This document shows positions 1 to 14,200 of a stretch of DNA of 64,000 nucleotides, piece by piece (position 1 is the first letter of the stretch; each line of letters opens with the position of its first letter). Below the pieces are notes generated by a model, which was not told the DNA's origin, ran no database searches, and saw nothing but the letters and a program-made list of their open reading frames with translations. The DNA lies in contig OY986973.1 of the NCBI GenBank assembly GCA_963920575.1, forward strand, positions 24,205,760-24,269,759. Reading direction: 5' to 3'. This DNA comes from Narthecium ossifragum (lineage: Eukaryota; Streptophyta; Magnoliopsida; Dioscoreales; Nartheciaceae). The position numbers were made by a program, and so were the translations under genes.

Positions 1-3000
1 GATCCTCCTCATCTACGAGAACAAGATTCAAGAAGTATTTTACACTAAATTTGTTGTTGATGTTGCGATATGTTGGCGTCAAGTCATACGGGCTTAAAAA
101 TAATCGAATTGGAATCGACTCGCCTGAAAAAGTTATAAAAATTTCTGTAAGCAAAAGGTTCATGAAAAAAGCATGATGATAAGATTAAACAAAGCAATGC
201 GACATAGATGAAGCACCTCCAACTTTCATCAGAACACTGATTCGCTTGAGAATACACGTGATAACCAAGATTAAAATGCCATTCGGCAACATTATTACAA
301 TGCATGTCAACAGTTATAAACACAAATCCTGATGTGGATTATAGCAGTAACAAACATATTCTTTCCAATGCCACATCTAATGGAGATTTATCGTTAGCTG
401 TTATGCACTAATAATAAATCCACAGATGTTATACTTTCACATATTGCAATTACACATGACATAGGCAAGATTTACATCACAGCAGCAACTTGATACCTCA
501 AAGGCCATATCACACCATACTACGCTAAGACAGACATTACTACCAGAAGAAAAATGCATTAGAGAAATTAAGTTGCAGCATTTAAGTGCAATCATGTGAA
601 ACCCCTATGTAATTTAAGCATGGTCCTAAAATTATCAAAATGCAAAATACAGTAATAGAGCAGTGCCCAAAGGCAAGCTAAAATATCCATTAAAAGACGG
701 ATAAAGTATTAAGCTTAATAGATATGTACCTCGAACAGGAGCACCATCCATCAACTCATATTTTGCAAGGGTCTCAGTCTCGACGTATGTATTAGGCCCT
801 GATCCAGTAGATTCTCGCCGTCTGATTTCAAGTTCCATGTTCTTTATTTTGATCCTTACTAGAAGGAAATAAATTTTTCCAATGATAACATCCTTCAAAT
901 GATACCTGGATGAGGAGAAATGAGGCATTTAACCAACACTTCGAAATTTAACAAGTAGGTTATTAATCATCAAACACAGTTTTGCACTCATATCAAAAGA
1001 ATCCTACTTGGCTTTGCTGTACTCAAACTCAATGTGCAAGCAATCTTCAATTCCGACTTCCATCTGAAAAACTAACCATGATCAATACTGGGAATCAGAT
1101 CTAATATAAAGTATAAATTAAAAAAAAATGAATTACTACATGGATTAAAAACACTAATAATATGAAAGTGCATATATCAAAAAATTCCAAAAATAAAGTT
1201 TCATATTCTACTTTTCGTTTCATCAGCCTGATGGAAGTGGGAAACATACTCCTAAGATGGACTGTAACATTTGAATGTTAGAGAGAGAAAAATAACCAGG
1301 TCACACCAATGTATAGTATGAGGGAGGAACCTCAATCTTAAAATAAAAAAAATACTAGCTGTCTAAAAGAAAAGGTAAACTGCAAAATAATCAAATAAAA
1401 CAAAATTATGTGAAGCAGGAAAGGGGGACTTCATCCCACTTTATAGTTAAGTTTCATATAGCCCACTATTACGATCTATAACTGTGCTAAAAAAAATAAC
1501 CGCATACTTCAAAATAATTCAAATTTTTTTATCTGTCTAGTAACTTCCGTAAGAAATTACACTGATATCATCATCCGGCCGTCTCATTTACACCAATATA
1601 AATACAAAAAAGCTGTTGTTTTAAGAGCAAATACAAGTTCGCTTAGGAAGATTCCCACCAGAAAATAGCTGTGGAAAGCACTATACTGACCTTAATGCTG
1701 TTATTGATTGTTGGAAGAGGAGTATAGTTGCGCACCTGAAGGAAAAACAGCAGAAAAAATGAACCAAAAATTATTGGTACATGAGCAAATGTCTCAATTA
1801 GGAAGCAATGAAGCATACTATAATCTGCACATAGAGAGTTTACGATGGTATTACCCAAAAATCTTGATACTCCACAATGTTGCCGACAAAGTTACGACTG
1901 ACTGTAACTTTCAAAACGTACCTGCAAGCTTGAAACGGTTATTCACTTCAGCCACCCGAGTCAGAAAGTTATACTTCAATAAACATTGACTTTATAAGTA
2001 TCACAGTAGACAGTGTGTTTTTTCCTCGAAACACATGCAAATGACACATTGATCATTATTCCACAATATGGGCTTGAAATCACATCTCCAAACTACAAAA
2101 GCAATCTCATATCATGCGGGCAATCAACTTTGAGATGTAGCCTTTAAGGAAGATTTAGTTGAAGCTATGCATATGACAAAAAACCAAGCACACCACGAAT
2201 ACTTATGCAATGCTAGAAAATTGCATGATGAGTAGTCTGAATTTAGAATTCATAAATCATTAAGGCAGAAGGGGTGTCAATGAGCGGATATCGATTGAGC
2301 TGAGGCGGCACGACCTCTTTTAGATATTGAACCAATCAGAATACCTGCAGCTCAACCTGGCTTGAATTCAGATCGAGCCAGCTAGCTATCAATTCAAGCA
2401 GGCTCAAAATCTTGTTTATCAACTTGACTTAAGCTGCAACTTGACTTAACCTGAGGCAGCTGAAGCCCAACCAATTAATTGTCGAGCAGGAACCGAGGTC
2501 ACACCCGATTAGTATAATTGGCCAACCCCTTTCCTTGTATAGAGTTATAGATCACAACCATGACGCATCCTAGTGTTCTCAAACTTTTCAGATTGAGCCA
2601 GCTAGATATCAGTTCAAGCAGGCTCAAAATATTTTAAATATTGAACCGATCAGAATACCTGCAGCTCAACCTGGCTTGAATTCAGATTGAGCCAGCTAGA
2701 TATCAGTTCAAAAGGGCTCAAAATCTTGTTTATCAACATGACTTAACCTGAGGCAGCTGAAACCCAACCAATTGATTGTCGAGCAGGAACCGAGGTCACA
2801 CCCGATTAATATAACTGGCCCAACCCCTATCCCTGTATAGAGTTATGGATCACAACCATGACCCGTCCCTAGTGTTCTCAAATTTTTCAGATCGAGCCAG
2901 CTTGCTATCAGTTCAAGCGGGCTCAAAATCTTGTTTATCAACTTAACCTGAGACAGCTGAAGCCCACCCAATTGATTGTCAAGCAGGAACCTAGAATTTT

Positions 3001-5600
3001 ATGACCTTAGATTCCAGCGACTAAGGTAAAATATTTACTAGCAAGTCTAGAAAATCTGTGAAAGACACAGTTTGAGCTTAGGTAAAAGCATAAGATTGTG
3101 CAAATATGCAATGACTACTTACCTCAACCTCACATTTACTCCATTGTATGACTCGTATGGCATTTCAACGGTAGAGAATTCAAATGGGTATGTTTTCCTC
3201 TCATAGATTTCACCAGGAACATCTAGTTCACGTACTGTAGAGAAAAAAATTGAGGCAAACACATTAGGGAACTACTACTCAAAGTGAAAGGCACAAAAAG
3301 AAATATATCGAACATACATATTAGCAAAGCAGCAATAGGAAGAAAGCAAAATCATTAGAAGGACAGCATATAGAGTACAGACCATCTTAAAGCTGAGAGA
3401 GAATATCCACATATGGAAATTTGGCAGTTATAAGACATATCGACTGTGAGATACTATTCTTATAATTGTAAGTCCTCAATGAACAATATTTTGTGAAATG
3501 ATAACCGTTGAAAACAAAACCACTTATTCATCATATGCAGTCCTTGCACACCAAACTCACATTTTCACAGTTTGAAATATGAGTTCCTTTAGACCATGAA
3601 TGGAGTTTGCTCACCTAGGGAGGTGAAGTCATAAAAATTGCCTCTGTCAAAATATAACTCTGCAAGAAGAAATGAAAGATAATAATCAAGATCTCACCCA
3701 CAAGAGTAAATTTGTTGAGATTAAGACAGAATACTCATTTCAGCTAAGTCACGACAGTAATCGAAGGAGAGGCCACTGAGCCATTTCATGTCTAAAATCA
3801 AGCAAGAAATGTAAATATATTTGGTTCCAAGCTGCAGAGCCTGCAAAAAGAGACATAAAGCCATGCAGGATGCAAAAAATATACTGCTGTGAAGCACTGA
3901 AGCAGGCAATAAATGGAAAACTTTATACAGGTTCACATTGTTAAATCTGGTTATATGTGCTCGTTTCCATTCCATAACCCATATGCAGATTAACTTTAAG
4001 AAACTTCGAGAAATTGCATTGCATGGTATATACAACAATCAAAATCAGATAACTACATATACCAAGTCTCAAACCCAAAAAAGGGAGGGGGGGAAAAGAA
4101 TCTAACAATTAAGTTATTGACACTCAGGATGGATAATCAATAAGCATGTAGCTAGATCCAGGAGAATCACCAGCATATCAGTCCCCATAGAGGAACAGAA
4201 CACCAGAAACTTGTAGAATTTTCGTATGCATAACAACACCAGCAGTTTGGCAGATTTATAACAACCAGTCAAGATAAATAATTAATGGACGACACCCACC
4301 TATTTGACCAAGAAGCTCAATTTTGACACCAATGTGTTCAACTTTTTTCCCTTGAGTGGGCTCTATAGAGACCTGCCAAAAATCATATTAAACATATGAC
4401 TGTCTACCCATGTATTCCTGGGAGAATCTTCTCTCTCATTGCTAAGCACTAAGCCAAAGTTTAGCCACATCGGAGGGGGCAAGGGTCCTACCTCCCCAGC
4501 TATGCTTTCTTGACTCTGGAAAAGCGGGACCATTGCAGTCTGACCATTTTCCTTCTTCACAGAAGCCTATTAAAAACAGGAGAATAGTGAAACAGGTAAG
4601 TACTGCTAAACTTTGAATTCAAGTTAAAAATTACATCTTAATTAAAATGGTACAATGAAAATTCAAGACTAATGAAGAGATCACTCAGTATCACACTATT
4701 AGATCCAAAGCATAAATGGCACCCACAAATAATAAATCACCTGCTTTCGAGTTCGCCCATCTGAAAATGTAACTGAAATTCTACATGGTGGTTTGAATGC
4801 TCCAATCAGGTAATTCTGAGATAGATGAAAGCAGGTTTTTAAGTAAATGGAAACCAATAAGTATATTTCTCGTTCAGAAACAATCTTCTATGTAATTTGA
4901 GAGCAAGGAGAAATTGATCTTTCTGGAATGTAGAAAGTACAAGAGGGTACAAAGGGGAGAGAGCCTGCAACAAATATGAATGGAAAAGTACCTGAATCTG
5001 CCACATTACTACCACGTAACAACCAAAGAGAATGCACTTTAAAATAATCACGAACATATTCCAACAAACAAGCTAACAAGGAACTCCAATGTGCCATAGA
5101 GAGGTCATTGTAATTAAAAAAATGAAAAAAGAAGACAACAACATAAACCCTCACATTGCTCAAGTTGTCTCAGCACGTTATAGCAAATAAGATTTAGGGA
5201 AAATGAGTGAGATATAGATTATCCAACCAAGAAAGATCACTCCATCTATTTCTTCTGAACCTCTAAAAAGTGTTCCAACACCAGAATAAGCCAATGCCAA
5301 CCAAAGTACCAATTGATATAGCTCCTTGTTCAGGAATAATTGCAAATAAGTGCATCAAAAATAGCTTACAAAAAGCAATCCAGATAACTTTAATGCTCAA
5401 TAATAAGCACATGTAAAGATGACCAGAAAGCAAAATTATAAGACAAACAAGATACGAAAGGCAGGAAAAAGTATAGCACAGATATTCTAAACACAGAAGA
5501 CACTTGGCAGCAGCATAAGTGCTTCAATTATATATATTGACAGTGCAACTAAGATGCCCAAGAGTTCAATTACAAAAATTCAAGAAGAGGACCATACCAT
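1..5600 (-). CDS. VPS26: VPS26 retromer subunit (3' end beyond window)
   Basis: Encodes the arrestin-fold subunit of the retromer core, which recycles cargo receptors from late endosomes/prevacuolar compartments. Exons on the minus strand, in coding order: 5598-5600 (ATG only), 4741-4815, 4492-4566, 4300-4372, 3615-3659, 3123-3234, 1855-1921, 1691-1735, 1008-1063, 730-905 and 1-123, which runs off the left edge. All junctions are GT-AG and keep phase. The product follows plant VPS26 throughout: NYLIGAFKPPC near the N terminus, VRELDVPGEIYERKTYPFEF, GKIYFLLVRIKIKNMELEIR, RRESTGSGPNTYVETETLAK, and DLTPTYRNINNKFSVKY at the edge. The last ~20 residues lie outside the window. The start codon abuts a splice donor, so no single-exon scan finds it. 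One or more 5'-UTR introns lie between 5601 and about 6400. Family assignment is essentially certain; the tiny first coding exon is inferred from the family's N terminus. Confidence 0.95.
2320..2995. repeat. Tandem repeat, ~312-bp period, about 2.2 copies, in a VPS26 intron
   Basis: A block beginning attgaaccaatcagaatacc at about 2326 recurs at about 2638. A third, partial copy starts near 2888. Shared landmarks are a gagccagctag...tcaagc segment, gaggcagctgaa, and gtcgagcaggaaccgaggtc. The copies differ by scattered substitutions and small indels, so the duplication is not recent. The block sits wholly within the intron between exons 1855-1921 and 3123-3234. No coding potential is seen. Confidence 0.8.
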
Positions 5601-6874
5601 GATTGTGATTTCGAGTGCTAATAGGGCAGTTGGATATTAAGAAACTTGCCTGTACACAGAATGGGGTTAAAAGAATTCATCAGATTTTATGCAGAACCTC
5701 CAAGGAGAGAGTATGCAAAGCACTTACAATATTATGAACTCATAAGAGACCCAAGTTCGATTCAAGGACCTACACAGAAACAAACAGAGCTTTTCATGAG
5801 GCTAACATAATGAACTATTGTGGCATCACACTACTAAGATCGTAAAAAATACAAACCCCAACTCGAGACAAAATACTCAAAGGAGGTTCCAATTTCCTAT
5901 CCAACTTGAACCGTAGTCCATCCAACACTAGCACAAAAGCTAATAAATTGAGGCGATTAATATACGTGCTCTGTGTCAGTTAAAGTCCAACCTTTGTCCC
6001 ATCAGCTTCTCCTGTAATATGTCCCATCACCGCCCCAAAGAAACGGTTCAAACGCTAAGAAATACAGTCAAATTTTGATGCTTCCACTCATCCTGATTTA
6101 ACTCTTATCAAAGCACATGGAACACAATACAATCCAGGTCGGAATTAGATAGCTAAAACTCAATCGTCAATCGAACCATATCAATCCAGAACATATACTA
6201 CGACCAGAATCCCCAAAACTATGCGAAATCCGAATCTTGGATTGCAGAAACCACGCATTTCAATCCAAATCATTCTGAATCCAAACGTCCGAACATCTTC
6301 GATCCCTTACACCCAAACACCGAACCCTCGAGGGCCGGGAGATGAGCTCCGTGAAACCCTAGATCCAAGATATATGCTGGCTAAGAGGAATAGAAGCTCA
6401 CCTCGGAAGAGATCACCGGCAGCGGCGGGAAAGAGAGTGAGATGGGAGGAGGAGGAGGTGGAGGCGCCCTGTCATCGGCGTAGAACGAGAGGCCTGGAGG
6501 CCCTGGACCGCCTGGTCATCGTCGGGCCGAGATGCGGGTGGCCGTTGTGATCGTATACGAAGCCGATTCGAAATTACGAACCAGCAATGCTCCAACCAGC
6601 GGGTGGGGTCCACATTTAGACTAGACTACATTAGCCTGCCAGTCTATAATTTGATGACTTTATACGTAAAGATATTGCGACATATACTCGAAATACTTGA
6701 ATCTATCTATGCAAATCTAGAGATTAATTTGATGTACAACTTATGTCTGGTCTAGGTGAATAATTGGGATTGAAATTATAAGGTATAGTGGTTACACATA
6801 GAACTCCCCAACTTTGGGGCAACAAATGCCTTGGCAATGACATTTGGAAGTGAGAATAGAGATCTTTATATCAA
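5601..6874 (-). promoter_or_regulatory. VPS26 5'-UTR, leader intron and promoter; SWI3B 3' spacer
   Basis: A leader exon probably ends at a minus-strand GAG|gtgagc donor near 6399, so transcription of VPS26 probably starts in the GC-rich block at 6400-6550. A telo-box-like motif (aaaccctag, 6354-6362) lies just inside the leader. From about 6610 to 6874 the DNA is AT-rich and holds no recognisable gene; it contains the SWI3B 3' UTR. The short open frames at 6221-6613 are not supported as proteins. Confidence 0.5.
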
Positions 6875-9800
6875 TCATGTGACAACATTCGTGGTTATAA
6901 TAGTCTCTCCATCTCCAGCTTCTGATGTTAATCCAGCCTTATGTTGGCGAACAGCTAATTGGTCAGAAAAGAACAGATATCTCAGATGTCTAAGCTGTTG
7001 ACACTCTTTCTCCATCTGCAGCTCCTTTTCTTCAAATCTTAAGATCTTTTCCTGGATTTCCTTCATCTGCAGATTAACCATTTTTTTTTTTGGTTAAACT
7101 CCACCCAGAAATCAAGGACCAAATTTCTTCAAGTTTTAAACAGCGAGAAGATGTCAGTACCTGAACTTCCACAATGTCAGAAAAAGACTGCTCCACGACG
7201 TGTTGTTCCTTCTCAAGCTGTGATTGTGCCTCTGCAGCAGCCTCACAGTGGACTTCGGCTTCACTTTGACCATTGGCAGCGAGTTCTTCTGCATGTTAAA
7301 TAGTTTGATGCTTTCAAAAAAATTTCCTAACATAAATTCAAACATATTGTGGTTCACACAGACTTCCCGGCACTGAGTTAAATGATTTGGATTAGCTTTC
7401 TCATCAAACTTTTACGTGCAAATCCCGCAGCTAATATACTAGGGAACCAATTGTACCATTAGAATGATGGTCTACAAGAAGCTGCAGGCTCAGTACGAGT
7501 TTTATCAATCAGACCACTCTGCAAGTGGAGGTCTTCTTTCATACAGCACAATAAGGCAGTGGATAAGCATGACAACCAGATTAACGGCCATAAGCATGAA
7601 TTGAAGGAAAGTATTCCTTCGGGTTTGCTCGTACCTCTTCCCATTGTTTCAGTGCTGGCAGAGGCAACCTTCTTGTCATCTGCAGTCTTGACACCGGCAA
7701 GGCCATCCTCATGTAAAGCTGCAATGGCAGCTTGGGCTGCAGCTTTTGCAACCTCTGGGCCCACCATAGCAGATAAGAAAGCCACCTGAAGGGGCCAAAA
7801 AAAAAACAAACATAACGAGATTTCCTTCTCAAAGACTACATATATAGCATGTCCCCAAATTCAATGTAATATCCTCGACCAAGATGGACAACAATTTCAA
7901 TCTCTTGCAAACCAATGCGGTCAATAAAACTCGAGCAACTTTAGCATTAAGAGCCACTTTATACGTCAAGCCTAGAATATGAAAACCCATTGTTCAAACT
8001 TCTAAAATGGAGGCCAATCTCTCCTCAGAGTCAAGTTGGCAACCCCTGAAATGGCAGGATGCAACTCCATCTCAATGACAAGGTGGTGTTTGATCTCACA
8101 GAGGTTCAAGCTAAGTTTAAACCAAACAAATAGCAACGAAGATCCTAGAAGCAAAGCAAGGCAAGCACAAATGACAATGATTAAATGCAAGATGGGAGAC
8201 TAAAAGGAACTCTGTATCCCACCTAAGTAAAAAAAGAGTCAATCCAGTTTGTGGTCATTCATCATGATCTCCACAAGGTTGTTGAGTGCTAGACAATGTA
8301 TCTAATCCACGATGTGGTACATACTTGGAGTTGTACGAAACCACGTAAACAGTGAAGAGAGGCTTCAGTATTATGATAAGGTACAACTGAGGTTGTAAAG
8401 CAGAAAGAGGCCAGGCATAAACAGCTAACAGCTGAGCAGCTGCTACACTGGTTTTAAAAGCTGTTGTCTAGGGGAACAGATATGAACTCATGGACTAATC
8501 TGGCTAGTTGGGGTTTGAAAAGCCTGACCCGCCTTTCTCTAATGTAGGGAAGCCTGACTTCTCACCTCTATGGACTAATGTTGACTTTCCAACTGAGGCA
8601 CCAACTTCAAACACGCTAGTCTCGCTCTTTAATAAGGTGCATTTGACAAACAAACTTTTGGGCTTCAGCATTATAGATCATTCTATTCTCTGGTGCATTT
8701 CAGAAAAATGAATATCGCATTCTCACAACATTTTCTTAGGAAGTTCAAAAGGCAGCAGGAGATCTGGAAGAAATTCAACTGCACACCTGAGCCATTATTG
8801 GGTTGCTCGCATCAGCTAACGGTGTAAGACGCCTTCGTTTTGAGGGACATGTCTGTGCAGTATTATTTCCTTCAGGTTCAGCATTGATCTGATCTTTCTT
8901 TGGGGAACACATATCATCTTCAGCAGCTTCTGAAGGCCCCAGAAACTGCTCCCCAAATGGTAACTTGATGAACCTAGCAACACATTCCTTCTCAGTTCTG
9001 CTCCCAACATGGTCCACCACCTTCTTCCAGTCTTCACCATACTGCAAGACGGCTTCCAGAAGGTGAAGGGTCTCTTTGTCAGTCCAGTCCGTCTTTGTCT
9101 CTTCACTGATATCAACTCGTTTGAAGTCCGTAGAACTTAGGCCAGGGCGATAGTTACCACAGACAAAACATCTTGCACAGAGCATAATATCTGCCTGGCA
9201 ATATGTCAAAAAGGAAAACTTTAGCTATACCAAAGTTCTCATAGGACACTAAATAAGAAAAAGAAAAATTGGGACAGTTATTCTTCATTTCGAGGCTTTA
9301 CTTGCTATATAAATTCATTTGTAAAGAAGTCATGAAATTTCACTAAGACAAAATTTCAAGATGCTGCTTGCCTGTGCATGAAAAGAGTGATATAGAAAAA
9401 GACCACTACCCTTCCAAATAAAATATCCTAATGAGCAATAACAGAAATATAACATATTTTCCATTTTGGACATTCTGCTCTCCGACACAAAATGCTACAT
9501 CACATGAAGAGACCGTCAGCATATTCATGTTATCAGGTATAATTCGAACCCTTAACCTATAAGGAAATATGATATATCAATCGACTCCTTTAGACATTAA
9601 ACCTATAACAAGTTCCAATTGCTGACTTATACATCATATGACCTGTAGCGTAGTATATGTTCTACTCCAATTCTCCAAAAAATGATTTGCAAGGAAGCCA
9701 AATCAAACCAACAGATCAATTACCATAACTTCTTGTTCGCAAACTAATTTAACACTTTGTCACGATCTCACAATGTTATCCGCATTACTCAACTCCAACT

Positions 9801-10699
9801 ACTCAGTTGCAAGCCAATTACCATAACTCTTTCACTAATTCGCCGGCATACATACATCAGCAAGAACTAAATTTTCATAAAGCAAACAAATTCAAGGGGA
9901 TATTCTACTTTAAGGCTCTCCATTGGTTTTAATTTATTATTGTAGAAAAAACTCTTACGTAGGGACATTAAAACCAACTTCGATTCAACTAAAAAGTACT
10001 AAAAACAAGAACAGTAGCTAAATAGAATTCAACAGCAAAGTTCAAGAGGAATCGATCACCTGACCTTATATGTGGTAAAGTATGCAAGGCTGCACACGGA
10101 CCGGCAATGGCTGCAGACCTTTTTATCCTTCTCCCTCCTCCCTCCTCCCTCCTCCCCGTCTCTCTTCTCCCTCCCTGTCTCCTTCCTCCCCGACGGAGAG
10201 TAGTTAATCAATCCCCACGTCTCTAGGAACTCGAACACCCTCCGCACCGACCCCACGTCCCCCACCACCCCCCTCCTCGCGTCGGTGAACGTCATCCTTC
10301 TTGCCGGGTTAGCTCGGAACCTCTTTATCACAGAATCCCTATAGTACTTGTAAACCCTAGGGTTTCGCGAGGGGGATCGCCCGTCGAAGAACTCGGGGAG
10401 GGCGCGCCGCTCGGTGTCGTGGATCGCGTCCCAGGAGAACCAGGCTAGAAAAAAAAGGAGAATTTGTTGAAAATTAGAGAATAAATGCCTGAAAATTAAA
10501 GAAGTAGTACTAGGGTTAGGGCTATACCGGAACAGGAGGGGATGGAGATGGATAAGGAGGTGGAGGGAGTCGAAGGTAGGAAGGAGAGAGAATCCGAGGA
10601 GGGAGATGGCTCGGACTTAACGGCGGCGGCGGAGGCGGAGGCGGAGGCGACGGCCGAGGCGGAGGCGGCGGCGGAGGTAGTGGCGGCCGCCGGCGCCAT
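6875..10699 (-). CDS. SWI3B: SWI/SNF complex subunit SWI3B
   Basis: Core subunit of plant SWI/SNF (BAF-type) chromatin remodellers, acting in the nucleus. Minus-strand exons in order: 10528-10699, 10065-10444, 8787-9194, 7635-7785, 7161-7288, 6875-7066. They total 476 codons plus stop, close to Arabidopsis SWI3B. Domains: an Ala/Ser/Pro-rich leader; SWIRM at about residues 58-139 (AWFSWDAIHDTERRALPEFF ... FLETWGLINY); a small Cys-rich finger (CSHCRSVC, CARCFVCGNY); SANT at about 219-270 (DWTDKETLHLLEAV ... LPFGEQF); the SWI3B-typical PLADASNPIMAQ segment; and a C-terminal coiled coil (VEVQMKEIQEKILRFEEKEL). The ATG at 10697-10699 was chosen over an upstream in-frame codon near 10810 because the upstream stretch contains a TATA-like run and because the family starts close to its SWIRM domain. 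Intact and probably functional. Confidence 0.95.
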
Positions 10700-11262
10700 A
10701 GGAGTAGCGGTGGTGGCGGTGACGATGGGGATATGGATTCGAGGAGAGAGGGATTGGAGGGCGGGATTAAAACAAGGTATAGTTACATATTTACCCCTGT
10801 CCTTTTCCATCTACTAATAAAGTTTGCAGTCGCCCACTGGACCACTGCCGTGTCCGTGATTATTTTATACCAGAATTCGTGAATCTAATGACGGGTTCAG
10901 TGTTCAACCAAAGCCGGCAATTGGACTGCTGATTCCATGCCAGTTTGCTCTTAAACCCAGCAATCAGACTGCCGTGTTCAATAGCCAGTGACATTGGTAC
11001 AAGTCTGATGGCTTGCATAATTGCAATACTTTGTTACAGGAGAAATTTCTGCAGAAAACTCATCACTCTTCTGTCTTTTGTATTCAAAACTTTGTGAATT
11101 TTCATGGAGGACTAGTATATTTTCTTGAAAAATGCCATGAAAACAGTTCCATCAAAATTAATTCCCTTTCAGATATTGTTTGTTTGTCACCAAAGCTTCC
11201 ATTCAATTGGGCCTATTGGCTGCTTATGTTTTTATCTCTCCCTTCCATGACCGATAATTTCC
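10700..11262. other. SWI3B promoter and PILS 3' flank
   Basis: A gene-free spacer of 563 bases between two minus-strand genes. A TATA-like AT run on the minus strand lies at about 10778-10795, upstream of the chosen SWI3B start. The rest should contain the SWI3B promoter and the PILS 3' UTR. An open frame at 11013-11285 (plus) overlaps the PILS last exon and is not supported as a gene. Confidence 0.4.
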
Positions 11263-14200
11263 TCATGACACGATCCACAAGATGAGTGTGGACCAAAGGG
11301 TGAGTGCCACAGAAGCTATAGAGTAAGCCCACAAGAACAAAACAGACAGTTCACCTTCGCCATCCCCGAGGATTTGAATCATGGAAGCTGCAGAATATTA
11401 CAGTTAAAACTTGAAAAGATCCCGAGTTCATCAAAAGTACGAAGAATTCATTTCTGAATTTGAGCAAATTTTGTAGAACATCACCGATGTTTATAGCAGG
11501 GGGGACGGCATGCTGAATCAGAAGAATGAACTGATACAAAGGATCTGAATGCACCATGCCCAGATTGATTGCCCCTTTAACTATAGTAATGCCTAACACA
11601 GGCAATGCAATGTAGCGAACAACCATAACCCCCAAGATGATAGAGAACTTGATCCCGTGACCATGTAAACCTGATAATGAAATTTTTTACCCATAAGATA
11701 CACTTTTGTCCTAGCCACCAAGTATGATAAAAGATAACATTAGTTAGGTACCTTTGCTTAGATTTCCTCCCATCAGAAGGATAAGGCTTGGAATTGCGCC
11801 ACTACTGAAACAAAAGAAGATGGATTTTTTGACATAAGTTGTCATTTATGATGTCTGCAATATATTGTGAGTCTTGATCTCATCTATCAATGGCATTGCT
11901 TATTATTTTTCAGATACGTACAATTCAAGATTAGAGACAGTACCCCAGCAAAGCAGCTGAATCCTGAAATACTCGAAGAGGAGCAGTTTGACCGATCATT
12001 GCTTTTTTGAACTGTGGAATTGCTCCTATTGTGAATCCGACAATCTAGGCAATAAGATAGAAATAAGTTCAGATTTGAGACAATTCAGATGTTTTGAGTC
12101 TAACTGTATCGAATCAAGCTGAAACTTAATCTGGGCTTTCCGCAGGTAAATGAAACGAAAATAGCTTCATCTAAAAACAAAAGTATTCAGCTGTTTTTGC
12201 TCGAATGCCAGTTGTTGAAACACGGTTTGCAAATTAGAGAAGGAAGGGTGCTATCGACTCAGGGGTAAAACATTAGGAATGCAAATACTTTAGATCACAG
12301 GATAATCTGAACAGCAGGACTCTTAACTCTTGAAAAATACGTGAACCATAAGGGATTTCTTCATCATAGTAACATCTAGAATATGCATGTTAGAAAAAAC
12401 TTTTGCAATGTAAAAGCATCCTGATAGCATACGGCTCCAATAGTCGATGGCGCAAATATCTTCTTTGTGTCAATCAATTCAGAAAGCTTCAAGCATCGTA
12501 TGTTACTTGATGCTGGTACCTGCAATAGAACTGACTCACTAAAATCTGTACTCTGAACTAGCAGTTCATAAATGAAACTTTCAAAGTATGTAAAGCTATG
12601 ATTACATGAGATTGACCTCTGTTTCAGCAGCGCAGTCCTGAATATCAGAGGTCGTCAAAGTTGTCTCAATATTTTCTGCCGCAGATATCATTGTTTGGAT
12701 TTGATCCTTTCCTTTGTCATATGAGGAACTTGAACATATTCGAACAATGTTAAAGACATACAACCATTGTAGTATTGTGCCTATCTGCAGTATTATGATA
12801 GGCAAAAAATGGGAGTTCACATAAGTTCTAATCCCAGAAAATATCATCAAAGATGGCTAACATGATCATGCTTTTCTCAGAAAGGCGAGGACAGTCCATA
12901 ACAATATCGTACCAAAATCAATAAATTATACCGGCAGATTCTTAAGAAGTGAAGAGAATTACCGCCATCGATAGAGAAGCATATGCTAGACCATATGTAT
13001 TGCAAATATCAGGAGCTCCAAACGGGCTACCTTTCTCTTCACACATTGCAGGGACAAGAATGAGAAGTAAGTTCCCCACATTTCCTGTATGATTGGAAAT
13101 CTACAGATTTTTAACATGTACAGTTATGCACTTGGAATGTGATACATCATAGCATGGTTATATCAATAAAACCGCTTTCATTATCTTGCTGCTCAAGATT
13201 TAAATGTGCATCATTATAATTTTTCTTTTTACAGTATGGTGAAAATAATGCGGGAAGAAGTGAAAGGTAGCAAGAATTAATAGGTTGTCTACACGTGGAA
13301 CATTACTGAAATTTTTGCATAATGAATTCGACATTCTACCTCTTATTTAACGATCTAGGCGAGAAGGACAAGACTGTTTTGCATTTTTTTTCATGAAAAT
13401 TGCAAGTTTTTAGGACTATTGATTGTGGATAACTTTGCTTAACAATGTAATGAATCAGATTCGAAGAACACATTTCATATTTGTTTGTGAGTTTACCAGC
13501 CGAACAAGAAGCCAATATAACACCCCTTAGTTTTGCAGGTGCTTTTGTGATCTGGATAATTACCCACCCTAGAGCCGAACCAACCAGATTGTTGAGAATT
13601 AGATTGAACGGCATAAACCACCTGCACGATTTAGAAAAAAAATTTCTATATTCTATAAACACAACTATGTAGAGGAATAAAACTCAGACTATGCCTAGTA
13701 GCCTATATGATGACTCCTAAGAAGAAAAATTGTAAATTTTGAGGAAAAAGCATGATCTGATATGTCACTTAAAACTTATCGAGTAAATTTAATGAACTCA
13801 CAGCAAAATTATGCTGTCCAATGTGACTGTCTTAGACAAATTTGTGGCCACAAGGGCTGGATTATATATGTAAAACACGACCTGTTCATGAACAAGCGAT
13901 AGGAGTTAGTCTAGGAACCAGCAACTATTCGTTGCGTAAATTAAATGTAACATTTTACAGTACTAGATTGAAAACTCAATCAAAATGCATGCCTTAGTAG
14001 TTCAGTTCTTCTATGCATTAATTCCATAATTTGCTTGTTCGGCTTCTAATGGCCCGTCGATATATATTCTCATAACAGGAATAAAAAACAGGAGCATTGA
14101 GGCAAGAAATTGCACAAGAAAATATCACAAAATCAAGAATGTAAATATGCTATTACTAACATCATGCAAGAAAGAGATGAGTTTTATGATATGGATTCTA

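Noticed and set aside
10542..10817. Plus-strand Glu/Ala-rich open frame
   Set aside because: Antisense of the Ala/Ser-rich SWI3B leader exon.
11341..11484. Apparent frameshifted, degenerate C terminus of the PILS gene
   Set aside because: A gtgatg donor after AACATCG and an acceptor at 11388-11390 splice this stretch out, and the downstream exon gives the conserved C terminus in frame. The gene is intact.
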